A stretch of 40,586 nt of DNA from Synergistaceae bacterium (GTDB lineage Bacteria; Synergistota; Synergistia; Synergistales; Aminobacteriaceae): NCBI GenBank assembly GCA_017448795.1, contig JAFSKV010000043.1, positions 1-40,586 on the forward strand, in the 5' to 3' direction. The notes beneath the pieces are model-generated. The model was given only the letters and a program-made list of their open reading frames with translations, searched no databases and was not told the DNA's origin. Numbering within the stretch: the stretch's first letter is position 1; every line of letters starts with the position of its first letter. This document shows positions 39,519-40,586 of this stretch, one piece after another. Both the position numbers and the translations under genes were made by a program.

Positions 39519-40586
39519 CTACCTTCCGAGAATGGCCTTGATGATTCTTTTGACGGGACGCGGAATGAGCTTCTTCACGCGGTTCTTCACCCGCCGGGCA
39601 TAATATCTCAGTCTCCCGGTTCTGCTCACTACAGCACGGTGAAGCCCAAGTGCCTTGAGGTCAGCAAAGAATTTCCCGTAATCTCCCGGCTTGTCCCGGC
39701 ACATGTAGTACATCTTGTTATGCTCAACCACAAACTTCACGTCAGCAGGAGACAGCGCGAAGTCCTCCGTATCAATCATCCGTAGTAGCTCTTCTCCTCG
39801 TTCCGTCCTCACGATGAAGACAGACACGCCGTCAGGATTCCACACACCCGAATCCCGGCGAGTCAGCCCCCAATAGTCCCCAAGAGTAATATCCGCCTGA
39901 TGCCCCGCGTCCTTGAAGCGGCAGCCGTAGCAGGCCTCACGCGCATAGCCCCCGAAAGCAACACCGTAATCCGTCTCATAGAGAGGCTCACAGAATTTCC
40001 GGCCGTCTTCGAACTCGGCGAGAACATACGGGGGTGTCCAGCCCTTGGGCTTGTGCCTAGCGGTGAAAGACTTTATGCGGGAATTGTAGCGGCGTTCCAG
40101 CGAGTCTATGAACTGTTTGTGTACAGCGAGGGGAACAGGACCGTAACATATCAGGTCGGCGGTGTAGAGATTGCGTATACCGATGCTATTTGCGGCCATG
40201 TAGGATTTCAGCCCGGCAACATCACAGCCGAGTCCCGTGAAGAGAACCGGCCTTCCTTCCGTGAGTTTCCCGGCGACTGCCTGCCATAATGACACGTATT
40301 CGCCGTTGATGAGTACGCGCTTGTTCGTGGGGATGTACTTTGAGCCTTTGAGTTTGGGTAAGTCTGCGAGAGTCTCAGCACACGCAAATTCCGCTGACCT
40401 GAAGTCTGGTGAGTAACACGCTCCGAATACCGCGCCCCCTTTGCGGATTATTGCCTCAGAGAGTGCCGAAGCCCCCCCGCCGGATGATGACTGCAACAGT
40501 TTCGCCCGGTCAACGTAGTATCCTGAGTATGCCGTCAGCCGTGAAGAGTCAAAAAGCGAGTCGAGTCCTGAGTCCTGAGTCCTGAG
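39519..40586 (-). CDS. FrhB-type (coenzyme F420 hydrogenase/dehydrogenase beta subunit-like) protein, 5' end missing
   Basis: The frame is open from the right window edge to a stop at 39519-39521 (355 codons). A TTG at 40496 could be called as a start, but conserved sequence (RLTAYSGYYVDRAKLLQ) continues upstream, so the true start lies outside. Visible family features are SSSGGGASALSEAIIRKGGAVFGACY, PVLFTGLGCDVAGLKSYM, DLICYGPVP, and a Cys-containing flavin/iron-sulfur region ACYGCRFKDAGHQADITLGDYWG. A strongly basic tail (RRVKNRVKKLIPRPVKRI) closes it. Many bacterial members are not F420 enzymes but lie in surface polysaccharide loci, sometimes with pyruvyl or glycosyl transferases. The missing N-terminus would normally carry a ferredoxin-type 4Fe-4S domain. 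The actual reaction is unknown. Confidence 0.85.
   Translation of the reverse strand, partial: LRTQDSGLDSLFDSSRLTAYSGYYVDRAKLLQSSSGGGASALSEAIIRKGGAVFGACYSPDFRSAEFACAETLADLPKLKGSKYIPTNKRVLINGEYVSLWQAVAGKLTEGRPVLFTGLGCDVAGLKSYMAANSIGIRNLYTADLICYGPVPLAVHKQFIDSLERRYNSRIKSFTARHKPKGWTPPYVLAEFEDGRKFCEPLYETDYGVAFGGYAREACYGCRFKDAGHQADITLGDYWGLTRRDSGVWNPDGVSVFIVRTERGEELLRMIDTEDFALSPADVKFVVEHNKMYYMCRDKPGDYGKFFADLKALGLHRAVVSRTGRLRYYARRVKNRVKKLIPRPVKRIIKAILGR
40563..40586. repeat. Heptanucleotide tandem repeat running off the contig
   Basis: Three copies of GAGTCCT and the start of a fourth reach the last base of the window. In the FrhB-type reading frame it would encode the variable linker before the conserved domain. 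It may mark the assembly break. Confidence 0.85.

Overview
The window looks like one contig from an uncultured member of the Synergistetes (Synergistaceae-like, gut or rumen type). The strongest pointer is the C-terminus of the large exported protein at 14854..20121. It ends in a GGCS motif, a hydrophobic segment and RRK, which is the Synerg-CTERM sorting signal. The acetyl branch of diaminopimelate synthesis, the moderately high GC and the style of the hybrid histidine kinases fit that origin. Coding density is high. There is one tRNA gene, and I see no rRNA, CRISPR array, insertion sequence or phage gene. Both ends of the window lie inside short tandem repeats and inside open reading frames, so the contig probably broke at repeats.

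Layout. 1..3715 (minus) holds most of a secreted protein with leucine-rich repeats, a C-type lectin-like domain and a papain-type protease; its 3' end is missing. 4110..5800 (plus) is a RelB/RelE-type toxin-antitoxin pair running directly into galK. A tRNA-Ala(CGC) with its own consensus promoter follows. 5928..9516 (minus) is a unit with a divergent aspartokinase paralogue, two unknown proteins, an S1-domain protein and a DUF501 protein. 9619..14496 (minus) is the lysine/diaminopimelate operon dapA-dapB-dapH-deacetylase-aspartokinase. It starts from a consensus promoter and has a leader that looks like a ribosome-mediated attenuator. 14854..20121 (plus) is a giant surface protein with four units resembling the Treponema Tp47 lipoprotein. 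20400..20977 is a frameshifted type IV pilin-like gene with a Gly/Ser-rich tail. 21132..24633 (plus) carries a cation/proton antiporter, an L,D-transpeptidase and ychF. 24705..27890 (minus) carries tsaD, a small unknown gene, ispDF, recR and ebfC.

27952..37031 is a signalling island. It has a degenerate GGDEF/EAL protein, two hybrid histidine kinases on the minus strand, a divergent third hybrid kinase that carries the only Hpt domain, and a stand-alone receiver protein. 37108..38429 (minus) is era and cdd. 38475..39291 is a broken radical SAM gene, and 39519..40586 is a 5'-truncated FrhB-type gene; this pair suggests the edge of a surface-glycan locus.

The most interesting signals are: the dapA leader (29-codon upstream ORF, antiterminator and terminator that exclude each other); the tandem Tp47-like protein; the paired aspartokinases, one with an altered nucleotide-binding motif, together with a 23-bp duplicated gene start; three separate perfect heptanucleotide tandem repeats; homopolymer frameshifts in two exported proteins; and the histidine-kinase cluster with a probable pseudo-EAL protein.
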